The position numbers and the translations under genes were made by a program. A DNA stretch of 64,000 nucleotides. It comes from an uncultured Ruminococcus sp. Lineage in GTDB: Bacteria > Bacillota > Clostridia > Oscillospirales > Ruminococcaceae. Location of the stretch: contig CAKSAK010000004.1 of NCBI GenBank assembly GCA_934435205.1, positions 124,001 to 188,000 of the forward strand, read 5' to 3'. Position 1 is the first letter of the stretch; the number at the start of each line of letters is the position of its first letter. This document shows positions 9,265 to 17,443 of this stretch, in pieces. The notes under the pieces are model-generated. The model made no database searches and was not told the origin of the DNA. It worked only from the letters and a program-made list of their open reading frames with translations.

Positions 9265-9324
9265 ATTATACCACACAAAACGGCTTAAAAAATACACAAA
9301 GTTATAAAATATATGCACAAAGTT
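9265..9324 (-). promoter_or_regulatory. lac operon promoter with three phased direct repeats (AraC operator candidate)
   Basis: The minus strand has a perfect -10 (TATAAT, 9265-9270) but a poor -35, as expected for an activator-dependent promoter. Plus-strand repeats CACAAAACG (9274), CACAAAGTT (9295) and CACAAAGTT (9316) start exactly 21 bp apart, two helical turns, so they face one side of the DNA. The middle copy abuts the -35 position. Direct repeats at 21-bp spacing are typical of AraC-family sites, and an araC gene is transcribed away from this spot. Confidence 0.7.
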
Positions 9325-9335
9325 TAGGGTTTTTC

Positions 9336-9364
9336 TTGCAATCAGTGCTCAGGTGTGATATACT
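9336..9364 (+). promoter_or_regulatory. Promoter of the divergent araC gene
   Basis: TTGCAA (9336-9341), 17-bp spacer, TATACT (9359-9364). It lies just beyond the distal direct repeat, so the regulator may also affect its own promoter. Confidence 0.75.
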
Positions 9365-9393
9365 ATAGTTATAGAAGCAAGGAGGTGCTTTTT

Positions 9394-10260
9394 ATGTTTA
9401 TGAATGTTGCCTATTTAAACAACTCTACATCTGCTGTAGTGGATAATACGAAACCTTTGATTGTAACAAGCTGTGGAAATTATCGTGTGAAAAATCGTTC
9501 TGAAGTAGTAACACATCGTCCGAAGGGAAGAAAAGATTATCAGCTTTTATATATTGCCTCCGGAAAAGGACATTTTTTCATTCATGGAGAAGAAAAAACG
9601 GTTTCAGCTGGAAATATTATTGTATATTTGCCGGATCAACCACAGGAATATGTTTATTATCGTGCAGATCAAACCGATGTTTATTGGGTGCATTTTACCG
9701 GAAATGAAGTAGAAGAAATTTTAAAGTATTACAATATCAACCTGCAAAAAAATATTCTCTATATCGGAACATCTCCCGATTATCAGTGGTTATTTGGTCA
9801 GATGATTCAGGAATTGCAGCTTTGCAGACCACGATATGATGAATTGATTTCTTTGCAGCTGCGAAATATTTTTGTTTTGATAAGCCGTGCAATCATGAGT
9901 GCAAAGAAATTCAGCAGTACCAGTGAAAAAGAAGTTGCTTTTGCGATGCACTATTTTCGTAAGAATTACAACACAGAGATCAGCATTGAGGAGTACTCCG
10001 AATCCAGAGGGCTTAGCAACTGTTGGTTTATTCAGTGCTTTAAAGAAATCACAGGTTCCAGTCCGCTGCAATATATCTTAAAGCTGCGAATCTCCAACTC
10101 ACAAAATATGTTAGAAAATACGGACTACACCATTACTGAAATTGCAAATATGGTTGGATACACCAATTCGCTTTATTTCAGCAGACTGTTTCATAAATAC
10201 ATTGGTATGTCACCAAAAGAATATCGAAAAGTAAAACTGAAAGAAAATCTCAGGGAGTAA
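9394..10260 (+). CDS. AraC-family regulator of the lactose operon
   Basis: A 288-residue protein with an N-terminal cupin-like sensing domain (about 20-150, with HFFIHGEEKTV and a YLPDQPQEY segment) and a C-terminal double helix-turn-helix (about 185-285) ending in the family signature NSLYFSRLFHKYIGMSPKEYR. The start is ATG 9394, directly after AAGGAGGTGC; an earlier in-frame start would lie inside the promoter. It is divergent from lacS-lacZ-galK with phased direct repeats in the gap, so it is most likely an activator of that operon responding to a galactoside. The gene is AT-rich like the rest of the module. Confidence 0.88.
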   Translation: MFMNVAYLNNSTSAVVDNTKPLIVTSCGNYRVKNRSEVVTHRPKGRKDYQLLYIASGKGHFFIHGEEKTVSAGNIIVYLPDQPQEYVYYRADQTDVYWVHFTGNEVEEILKYYNINLQKNILYIGTSPDYQWLFGQMIQELQLCRPRYDELISLQLRNIFVLISRAIMSAKKFSSTSEKEVAFAMHYFRKNYNTEISIEEYSESRGLSNCWFIQCFKEITGSSPLQYILKLRISNSQNMLENTDYTITEIANMVGYTNSLYFSRLFHKYIGMSPKEYRKVKLKENLRE

Positions 10261-10361
10261 AAAAACAAAACTCGTTTGGCTAAAACTAAACCAAAACGCA
10301 AACAAAAAACGGCATAACAAACGCTACACCGTTAAAATCTAATACTTATTTTAAATTACAA

Positions 10362-10412
10362 AAGCCATCCCGGGACACACCTTCCTTACGAAGGGTGTCC
10401 CGGGATGGCTTT
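10362..10412. terminator. Bidirectional terminator between araC and fructokinase
   Basis: An 18-bp stem (10362-10379 with 10395-10412, core GCCATCCCGGGACAC) ends in T-rich runs on both strands and serves both convergent genes. The 100 bases between the araC stop and the stem are A-rich and show no gene. Confidence 0.88.
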
Positions 10413-10445
10413 GTTTTAAGGAAATGTATTTTTAAGGGATAATTA

Positions 10446-11399
10446 TTATGCAAATTCTATTTTTCTGTATGAGTCGATAGCACCCTGATGCTTAACGCTT
10501 TCACCGCAGAATTTATTTGAAAACGCTATACAGCGTTCTAGCTGTGCATTGTCAAGGTCACAAAGGCTTTCAGCGGTCACGCTGAGAGTTTTCAGTGCAT
10601 ATAGGAACGAGCCTATAAATCCGTCTCCTGCACCTGTTGTGTCAACGGCTTTCACCTTTTCGCTTTTTGCAAATGCCTGAGCGTTCTTTGTGAAAGCGTA
10701 TGCTCCTTCTGAACCGCAGGTGTATATAACAAGCTTCACATTGCCTGTGAAAAGCTTTGGCAGAGCGGCTTTGATGTCGCTTTCTCCTGTGATGAATCCA
10801 AGCTCTTCGTCTGATATCTTCACAATGTCAGCCATTGGGATAAACTCGTTTACAGTGTCATGCAGAGCTTTCTTGTCGCTCCAAAGAGGGAAGCGCAGAT
10901 TAGGGTCAAAGCTTATCATTGCGCCTTTTTGACGTGCATAGGCTATAGCCTTTCTGTGTGCGTCTTTCATTGGAAAATCTCCAAGGGAAACGCTGCAAAA
11001 ATGCAGTGCGTATGCGTCCTCAAACCATTCTTCTTTTACCTGCTCAGCTGAAAAAAGCATATCTGCGGAGGGTTTTCTGTAGAATGAGAACGTCCTGTTG
11101 CCGTCATTTTCAAGGCTCACGAAAGCCAAAGCTGTGTTCGCCTCGTCAGTGAAGCTCACAAGGGAAGTGTCGATCCCAGCCCTTGCAAGGTCACCTGCTA
11201 TCTTTTTTCCGAATGGGTCATCACCAAGCTGAGTGATAAATTTCGAGCTTCCGCCAAGGACAGTGAACGCTCCGCAGACGTTTGCAGGCGCTCCGCCGCT
11301 TTTAGGGCTGAAAGCCGTTACTTCTTCAAAGGCACAGCCTGTCTGTGCAGGAATAAAATCTATCAGTGCTTCGCCTATGGCAAAAAGTGTGTTTCCCAT
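10446..11399 (-). CDS. scrK: Fructokinase, PfkB family
   Basis: A 317-residue carbohydrate kinase that phosphorylates the fructose released from sucrose 6-phosphate. It has the N-terminal GEALIDFIP and GGAPANVC segments of the PfkB family and the C-terminal anion-hole motif DTTGAGDGF with the catalytic Asp. GAAAGGAG precedes the ATG. It is the last gene of scrA-scrB-scrK, 14 bases after scrB, and is followed by a strong bidirectional terminator. Confidence 0.92.
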   Translation of the reverse strand: MGNTLFAIGEALIDFIPAQTGCAFEEVTAFSPKSGGAPANVCGAFTVLGGSSKFITQLGDDPFGKKIAGDLARAGIDTSLVSFTDEANTALAFVSLENDGNRTFSFYRKPSADMLFSAEQVKEEWFEDAYALHFCSVSLGDFPMKDAHRKAIAYARQKGAMISFDPNLRFPLWSDKKALHDTVNEFIPMADIVKISDEELGFITGESDIKAALPKLFTGNVKLVIYTCGSEGAYAFTKNAQAFAKSEKVKAVDTTGAGDGFIGSFLYALKTLSVTAESLCDLDNAQLERCIAFSNKFCGESVKHQGAIDSYRKIEFA

Positions 11400-11413
11400 T
11401 GAAAATTCTCCTT

Positions 11414-12784
11414 TCAGATATCCCAGACTTGCGCTTCAAAGCCGTTTACTTCAAGCTTTACGCTGTCATTGTCAGGATATGATCTTGTTGACATCACAGC
11501 TTCGCCGTCATTGATATACACCTCAATGCTTGACATATCTGCGATAACTCTTATGTTTCTCACGCTGTCTATCTCTGCGTTTCTTACTGTTCTTCCACAG
11601 CCGTATTTCTCGTCAGTAAATCTCATTGAGAAAAGCCCTTTGTCCTTGTCAAAGCCAAGTTCCAGCTTGCCGTCAAGAGATATGCTGAAGCTGTCTGCAG
11701 GCTCGCCGTCAAGCTCAAATGGCTGAGGATATTCTGCAGTTTGACCGCTGCTCTGTCGTCGTGCGTTGCTTTTAAGCTTGTCAAATTCAGCGATAGGCTG
11801 CTGTCTGAGCTTGCCGTTGGGTGCTATAGTTACAACTCTCGGTATGGTAAGGCAGTGCTGCCAGCCAAGTTCAGTTGTGGCATTGCCGTAGACCTTGTTA
11901 TCCATGCCAAGCCAGCCTATGAGTATCCGCCTGCCCTGAGGGTCAAGGAACGTCTGTGGTGCATAGAAGTCAAAGCCCATGTCCCACTCGGTGAAGTCAC
12001 CGAGAACGCTGTCCTCAAGCTTGCCCTGAACAGGGAAGTAGCCTGATTCGTTAAGGTTCTGCCACTTTGTCTCGTAGTGGGGCATACCCTGCGGGCAGGT
12101 GCTTAAAAAGCCCTTGCCGTCTATCTCGAAATAGTCAGGGCATTCCCACATATAGCCGTAGCCCTCTTTGTATACTTTGCCTGTGTATTTCCAGTTTATC
12201 AGATCGTCAGATTCGTATACAAGCACACAGCCCTCGTCGTCAAGAGTTCTTGCACCAAGCACCATTTTCCATATGTCGCCCTCTTTCCACACCTTTGGAT
12301 CTCTCACATGGCATGAGCAGAAATCAGGGTAGTCGCTGTTTCTCAGAAGCACCTGCTTTTCGCTCATGTTGCTTCCGTCTGTGGTGGTGACGTGGATAAC
12401 GTTCGCACCTCTGCCGGCTTTGACGTAATCATAATCGCCTATCATCTTCACATTGCCTGTGTAGAAAATATGCAGAACACCGTCATTTTCAATGGCGCTT
12501 CCTGAGTAAACGCCATGGCTGTCCTCTGTGATATCAGGCATCATAACAGCCCTGTCATAAGTCATGTGCATAAGGTCGCTGCCGTGATAATGTCCCCAGC
12601 CTCTTGGCGTGTGACCGTCAGCGGCAACAGGACTGTACTGAAAATAAACATGATACTCGCCCTTGTAAAAGCTCAGACCGTTCGGGTCATTGAGCCAGCC
12701 GTCAGGCGGCTCGATATGAAATCTCTGACGCCATTTTGCGTTCTTTATTCTTTCTCTGTTTTCCAGTTTCTCTTTGTTATCCAT
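11414..12784 (-). CDS. scrB: Sucrose-6-phosphate hydrolase, GH32
   Basis: A 456-residue beta-fructosidase. Visible are the GH32 nucleophile motif WLNDPNG (D33), the RDP motif (VRDPKVW, D162) that stabilises the transition state, and the acid/base motif WECPD (E214). A five-blade propeller followed by a small beta-sandwich module fits the length. There is no signal peptide, so it acts in the cytoplasm on the phosphorylated product of the adjacent PTS, giving glucose 6-phosphate and fructose. AAAGGAGAGG precedes the ATG. Cotranscribed with scrA (55-base gap) and scrK. Confidence 0.94.
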   Translation of the reverse strand: MDNKEKLENRERIKNAKWRQRFHIEPPDGWLNDPNGLSFYKGEYHVYFQYSPVAADGHTPRGWGHYHGSDLMHMTYDRAVMMPDITEDSHGVYSGSAIENDGVLHIFYTGNVKMIGDYDYVKAGRGANVIHVTTTDGSNMSEKQVLLRNSDYPDFCSCHVRDPKVWKEGDIWKMVLGARTLDDEGCVLVYESDDLINWKYTGKVYKEGYGYMWECPDYFEIDGKGFLSTCPQGMPHYETKWQNLNESGYFPVQGKLEDSVLGDFTEWDMGFDFYAPQTFLDPQGRRILIGWLGMDNKVYGNATTELGWQHCLTIPRVVTIAPNGKLRQQPIAEFDKLKSNARRQSSGQTAEYPQPFELDGEPADSFSISLDGKLELGFDKDKGLFSMRFTDEKYGCGRTVRNAEIDSVRNIRVIADMSSIEVYINDGEAVMSTRSYPDNDSVKLEVNGFEAQVWDI

Positions 12785-12839
12785 TTATATCCTCTCCTTT
12801 TGGTGCGATGATTATGATTATTGACTGTTTGTCTGAACT

Positions 12840-14777
12840 TTATGCGTTTACCTTTATTAGCTTATCTCCTATAGTCACTTCTGTGCCTTCTTCTGCAAGC
12901 TCCTCAACGGAGGAAAATTCGTCTGAATTGCCCACAAGAACAGGTGTGATAGTCTGATAGCCCTTACTTTTTATAAAGTCCATATCGAAAGTGAGAAGCG
13001 TCTGTCCCTTTGTTACTCTGTCGCCCTCAGAAACGTAAGCCTTGAAGCCCTCGCCTTTAAGCTCAACAGTGTTTATGCCAACGTGGATAAGAAGCTCCTT
13101 GCCGTTGTCAAGTGTGAGACCGATAGCGTGGAATGTGTCAAACAGCGTTTCTACTTTGCCGTCGCCAGGTGCAACGACCTTGCCCTCAGTAGGTTCTATT
13201 GCTGCACCAAGACCAAGTATACCCTGTGCAAAGGTCTGGTCAGGAACGTTTTCAAGCTTTACAGCCTTGCCGCTAAGCGGAGCTGTGATAATGCCGTCAT
13301 CTGCTACGTCTGCATTTTCAGCCTTTGTTTCGATAGCCTGTGCAGGCTGTTCAGCCTTTTCTGCCTTGTTTTCGGAAGGCTTGTTCTCGTTTCTTATCTG
13401 CTCGTTGTTAGTGCCGAAAAGCCATGTAAGAGTGAATGCAACGCCCATTGCTACAGCCATTGAGATTATATACTTCACTGGGTGGTTGAGTGTAAGAAGT
13501 ATTGCGAATATGCCTGTTACACCTGTTGCAGTTGCGCCAAGGTGGAGGATAGAAGCGACCATTGCTCCGCAAGCGCCGCCAATAGAGCCGAATATGAAAG
13601 GCTTTACAAATCTAAGGTTTACACCGAATATTGCAGGCTCTGTGATGCCAAGCATACAAGACAGTGCAGAAGGATAAGCCATTGATCTTATCTTGTTGTT
13701 CTTGCTTCTTACTGCCACTGCAAGGCAGGCAGCTCCCTGAGCCATGTTTGCGGCAGATGCCAGAGGCAGCCAATAGGTAGCACCGTATTTAGCAAGCTGA
13801 CCAATGTCGATAACAGTGTACATATGGTGTATACCGCCAACAACTGTTGTTGAATAGAAACCGCCCATTATGAACGAACCAATGCCGAATGGGATAGTGA
13901 TAAGCTTCTGAACGCCTGTGATAATGCCATTTTCAAGGGCAACAAATACAGGACCGATAAAGGTGTAAACGAGAAAAGCTGTTACTGTAAGGCTCACAAG
14001 AGGTGTAACGAAAAGGTCGATTATGTCAGGCACTTTCTTGTGAAGCTTTTTCTCGATAGTCGCAAGAATGAATGAAGCGATGATAATAGGTATTACATGG
14101 CCCTGATAGCCTACCATGTGAACGTTGAACAGACCAAATATGGAGAATGTCTGCTCATAACCGTTTGTGGAAACTGTCCAAGCGTTTTGCAGGTCAGGGT
14201 GTATAAGAAACATTCCTATTACCGCACCAAGATAAGGGTTGCCGCCGAACACCTTAGTTGCCGAGTAGCCAATAAGTATCGGCAGGAATGTGAACGCTGC
14301 ATTTGAAAGCAGTTTGAATATTGTGAAAACATATCCATTTGTGTTAAGGGAGATAAAGCCGTTTGAAGCCATGAAATTCAAAGCTTCCATTATTCCCATG
14401 ATAAGACCGCCTGCAACGATAGCAGGGATTATAGGTACGAATACGTCGCCAAGGGTTTTGATAAGCCTTTTGAACCAGTTCTGCTTCTGAGCCACCTGAG
14501 CCTTGACTTCGTCCTTTGAAGAGGCTTCCACGCCTGCCTCTGCGATAAATTCGTCATAGACCTTGTTTACCGTTCCGGTGCCTATGATTATTTGAAGCTG
14601 TCCTGAAGCCTCGAAAACGCCCTTTACAACATCAATGTTCTCAAGTGTTTCTTTCTGTATCTTTGAGTTGTCCGCAATTATAAGTCTTAATCTTGTGGCG
14701 CAGTGTGCGGCACTGACCAGATTTTCCTTTCCGCCTATAGCAGAAAGTATCTCACGAGCTGAACTTCTGTGATCCAT
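12840..14777 (-). CDS. scrA: Sucrose PTS permease, EIIBCA fusion
   Basis: A 645-residue permease in the order EIIB (1-85, phosphorylated Cys in SAAHCATRLR, C26), EIIC (about 105-455, ten or so membrane segments with GITEPAIFGV), a charged Glu/Lys/Ala linker (460-490) and a glucose-type EIIA (495-645, with H550 in TFHAIGL and the phosphorylated H565 in LLIHVGINT). It imports and phosphorylates sucrose; specificity is inferred from scrB. Carrying its own EIIA, it needs only EI and HPr. First gene of the scr operon, with a LacI-type operator at its promoter. Confidence 0.93.
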   Translation of the reverse strand: MDHRSSAREILSAIGGKENLVSAAHCATRLRLIIADNSKIQKETLENIDVVKGVFEASGQLQIIIGTGTVNKVYDEFIAEAGVEASSKDEVKAQVAQKQNWFKRLIKTLGDVFVPIIPAIVAGGLIMGIMEALNFMASNGFISLNTNGYVFTIFKLLSNAAFTFLPILIGYSATKVFGGNPYLGAVIGMFLIHPDLQNAWTVSTNGYEQTFSIFGLFNVHMVGYQGHVIPIIIASFILATIEKKLHKKVPDIIDLFVTPLVSLTVTAFLVYTFIGPVFVALENGIITGVQKLITIPFGIGSFIMGGFYSTTVVGGIHHMYTVIDIGQLAKYGATYWLPLASAANMAQGAACLAVAVRSKNNKIRSMAYPSALSCMLGITEPAIFGVNLRFVKPFIFGSIGGACGAMVASILHLGATATGVTGIFAILLTLNHPVKYIISMAVAMGVAFTLTWLFGTNNEQIRNENKPSENKAEKAEQPAQAIETKAENADVADDGIITAPLSGKAVKLENVPDQTFAQGILGLGAAIEPTEGKVVAPGDGKVETLFDTFHAIGLTLDNGKELLIHVGINTVELKGEGFKAYVSEGDRVTKGQTLLTFDMDFIKSKGYQTITPVLVGNSDEFSSVEELAEEGTEVTIGDKLIKVNA

Positions 14778-14831
14778 AATATCCCGTCCTTTGCTTGTTT
14801 TTTTATTATTTTGTCCGGACTATGCTATTTT

Positions 14832-14901
14832 ATCGGTTTCATCTTTTGTGTGATACCGATTTCATTAACTATATTATAACCCATGGTAGTGCATTTGTCT
14901 A
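14832..14901 (-). promoter_or_regulatory. scr operon promoter with LacI-type operator
   Basis: Minus strand: TAGACA (14896-14901), 17 bp, TATAAT (14873-14878). Just downstream is TGAAATCGGTATCA (14851-14864), close to the LacI/CcpA palindrome. A larger inverted repeat pairs ATCGGTTTCA (14832-14841) with TGATACCGAT (14851-14860). Repressor binding here would block initiation; the scrR gene next door is the obvious candidate. Confidence 0.7.
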
Positions 14902-14942
14902 TTGACAAATAATATAAACTTACAAGGCGGCATTATAAGGTT

Positions 14943-15944
14943 TCACACAGTTTCACATTTTTTCTCTGTAGATTCACGTTCTTCCAGCTCAAAATCGAGC
15001 GTCAGCGTCCTTGGTATAGAGCTTTCTCGCTTTAGTGAATTGAGCAGCATTTGTGCCGCCTCTATGCCTGCGGTGCGATAATGGAAATGCACAGAGGTCA
15101 GGGGAGTGGACGTGACCTTACAAAGCTGAGAGTCGCCAATACCTGCTATCATTATATCCTCTGGAACTTTCAATCCCTGCTCACGGCAGGCAAGGAGTGC
15201 GCCTGCGGCAAGATTGTCGGTGGCGCAGAGAATGTGGTCGTATCTTCTGCCGCTTTTCAGTAATGTCAAAGCCTTTTTGTAGCCTGAGTCCATTTTAAAT
15301 TCAGCCGTCTGCATATCAGACTTTTCAATGTTGATGCCGTTATCAGAAAGGGCGTGGAGAAACCCATCTTTTCTTGCCTGACCTGCCGCCTTGTCCTGCT
15401 CGGTAACGCCAATAAAAGCGGGCTTTTTACAGCCTTTGTCAAGCATAAGCTTCTCTGCGGTATAGGAGGCTTTGTAATCGTCGTGACAAACGCAGTTTGC
15501 ACCCTTGTATTCCTGTCCTACAATTACCACCGGCACACGCATTTTTTTTAGCACAGCGTCATGGAGCGGAGTGAAAACAGACGCAAGAAAGATAACTCCG
15601 TCAACACGATTGCTTCGGAAAAGCTCCAGATATTCCACTTCTTTTTTGGGGTCGTTGGCGGAGTTCACAAGCAAAAGCTGATAGCCCTGCTCGCTGAGTA
15701 CCTGACTTATGCCCTCCACCTCTCTTGCACAGCTCTCGCTTGAAAGCTTTGGTATAATAACTCCCACAAGCTTTGTCACCCTCGTTCTCACATTCTGTGC
15801 CTGAACGCTTGGGGCATAGCCTGTGACCTCTATGGCGGCTTCAATAAGCTTGCGCTTTTCTTCGCTCACATAGCCGTCGTTGAAATATCTGCTCACAGCA
15901 GATTTTGATACTCCTGCGGCTTTTGCAAATTCGGTAATGTTCAT
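14943..15944 (-). CDS. scrR: LacI-family sucrose operon repressor
   Basis: A 333-residue regulator with an N-terminal LacI helix-turn-helix (ITEFAKAAGVSKSAVSRYFN, about 3-22) and hinge, then a periplasmic-binding-protein-like sugar domain (60-325). AAAGGAGTG precedes the ATG. It lies immediately upstream of scrA on the same strand, each gene having its own promoter. It most likely represses scrA-scrB-scrK and releases with fructose or a phosphorylated sugar; the effector is inference. Confidence 0.9.
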   Translation of the reverse strand: MNITEFAKAAGVSKSAVSRYFNDGYVSEEKRKLIEAAIEVTGYAPSVQAQNVRTRVTKLVGVIIPKLSSESCAREVEGISQVLSEQGYQLLLVNSANDPKKEVEYLELFRSNRVDGVIFLASVFTPLHDAVLKKMRVPVVIVGQEYKGANCVCHDDYKASYTAEKLMLDKGCKKPAFIGVTEQDKAAGQARKDGFLHALSDNGINIEKSDMQTAEFKMDSGYKKALTLLKSGRRYDHILCATDNLAAGALLACREQGLKVPEDIMIAGIGDSQLCKVTSTPLTSVHFHYRTAGIEAAQMLLNSLKRESSIPRTLTLDFELEERESTEKKCETV

Positions 15945-15966
15945 TGCTCGTCACTCCTTTTATTAT

Positions 15967-16032
15967 ATTATACCACAGCACTATGAAAAATCAATAGGGT
16001 TTCATATAAATATTTCATATATAATATGAAAC
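15967..16032 (-). promoter_or_regulatory. scrR promoter with TTTCATAT inverted repeats
   Basis: Minus strand TTGATT (15989-15994), 16 bp, TATAAT (15967-15972). Upstream is a perfect palindrome TTTCATAT-ATA-ATATGAAA (16013-16031), plus a third GTTTCATAT arm at 15999-16007. Its TTTCAT core also occurs in the scrA operator region, suggesting autoregulation. Confidence 0.55.
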
Positions 16033-16050
16033 TGTTTTAGTCTGATATGA

Positions 16051-16082
16051 AAAAACTGCCGCACCCAATGAGTACGGCAGTT
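16051..16082 (-). terminator. Terminator of the MATE gene
   Basis: AACTGCCG/CGGCAGTT stem (16054-16061 with 16075-16082) followed on the minus strand by a T run, 9 bases after the MATE stop. Confidence 0.85.
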
Positions 16083-16090
16083 ATGAATAT

Positions 16091-17443
16091 CTATTTTACA
16101 ATTGCATGAAGCTTCCATTTTCCGCCCTTGTATCTTATAAGGCTCACCATAGCGGTCACAAACCACGTTGCGGCGGTGGTGTACCATATGCCCCAATAGC
16201 CTATGAAAGCTATCCTTGTGAGGATAAGTGAAAGCCCTATCCTGCATATTACCTCCGCCATGCCGTTTACAAGGGCGTAGTTTGTGTCGCCTGCGCCGTT
16301 CAAAAAGCCCCTTGTGGTGTGGATAATTCCCAGTGACCAGTAGAAAAGTGAGGTGATGATAAGCGCTTTTGCCGATATGCTTATAACAGCCTTGCCCTTG
16401 ACAAACCAAGATGTTATCGCTCCGTCGAACAGCGTGAACAGCACAAGCACCACTGCCGAGAATATCACTGATATTTTTATTGCACAAGCAAGACCTTTCT
16501 GCGCACGCTTTTCTTTTCCTGCACCGATATTCTGTCCCGTGAATGTTGAAACCGCCGCATTAAGTGAAGAAAACGGCTGTTGAACGAACTGCTCGATACG
16601 CATTGAAACTGTGTATGCCGCCATGACCGTTTCGCCAAAGCCGTTCGTTACACGCTGGAGCGCAACCATTGATACTGAGATAAGTCCATTTTGTATTGCA
16701 ATAGGCACGCCTGTTTTTACACAGCGGCTCATCATGTCCTTGTCAGCGTGGAGATCTTCGGCGGTGAGCTTTATTTCTCCGCTCACTGCAAAGCAGTACA
16801 CAATACAAGAAATGGCGGAAAGCGCCTGCGTAAGCACTGTCGCCCATGCCGCACCTGCTATGCCGAATTTGAATACCACCACGAAAAGCAGGTCGAGCAG
16901 GGCGTTTAGCAAGCTTGCCGCACCTAAGAATATCAACGGCGTTTTCGAGTCGCCCAAAGCTCGCATTATGGCATTTATCCAGTTGTATGCTGCCACCGCT
17001 ATCGTACCTCCGCAGGCTATCTGCATATAAGCCGCAGAATCTCCGATAAGCTTGTCGGGAACTTTCAAAAGCTCCAGTATCGGTCTTGCAGCAGGTACGG
17101 ATAAAAGGCTTATTACAATGCCGAAGATAGCCGTAACAAGTGCCGAATTGAACACCGCCGACCGCAGGGCTTTTTGCTTGCCTGCACCGAAATACTGTGC
17201 GACAATTATTCCTGCACCCACCGACAGCCCTATGCAAAGGGTGTAAAACAGGTATGTTATCGAACCCGTCGCACCAACAGCGGCAAGGGCGTCATCGCCC
17301 AGATAACGCCCCACCACCATAGTGTCTACTATATTATAAGTCTGCTGCAAAAGATTTCCTGCAAGCAGTGGCAGTGAAAACATTATTATGTGCCGCATTT
17401 CACTGCCTTGTGTCATGTCTGTTGTTCTGCTTATTTTAGTCAT
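16091..17443 (-). CDS. MATE-family multidrug/metabolite exporter
   Basis: A 450-residue protein with about 12 membrane segments in two halves. The N-terminal LPLLAGNLLQQTYNIVDTM and VGATGSITYLF and the repeat VSTFTGQNIGAGKEKRAQKG are characteristic of MATE cation antiporters (NorM/DinF type). The start overlaps the last codons of the upstream GH59 gene by 8 bases, so the two are translationally coupled. A link between an extracellular galactosidase and an exporter is unusual; the substrate is unknown. Confidence 0.9.
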   Translation of the reverse strand: MTKISRTTDMTQGSEMRHIIMFSLPLLAGNLLQQTYNIVDTMVVGRYLGDDALAAVGATGSITYLFYTLCIGLSVGAGIIVAQYFGAGKQKALRSAVFNSALVTAIFGIVISLLSVPAARPILELLKVPDKLIGDSAAYMQIACGGTIAVAAYNWINAIMRALGDSKTPLIFLGAASLLNALLDLLFVVVFKFGIAGAAWATVLTQALSAISCIVYCFAVSGEIKLTAEDLHADKDMMSRCVKTGVPIAIQNGLISVSMVALQRVTNGFGETVMAAYTVSMRIEQFVQQPFSSLNAAVSTFTGQNIGAGKEKRAQKGLACAIKISVIFSAVVLVLFTLFDGAITSWFVKGKAVISISAKALIITSLFYWSLGIIHTTRGFLNGAGDTNYALVNGMAEVICRIGLSLILTRIAFIGYWGIWYTTAATWFVTAMVSLIRYKGGKWKLHAIVK

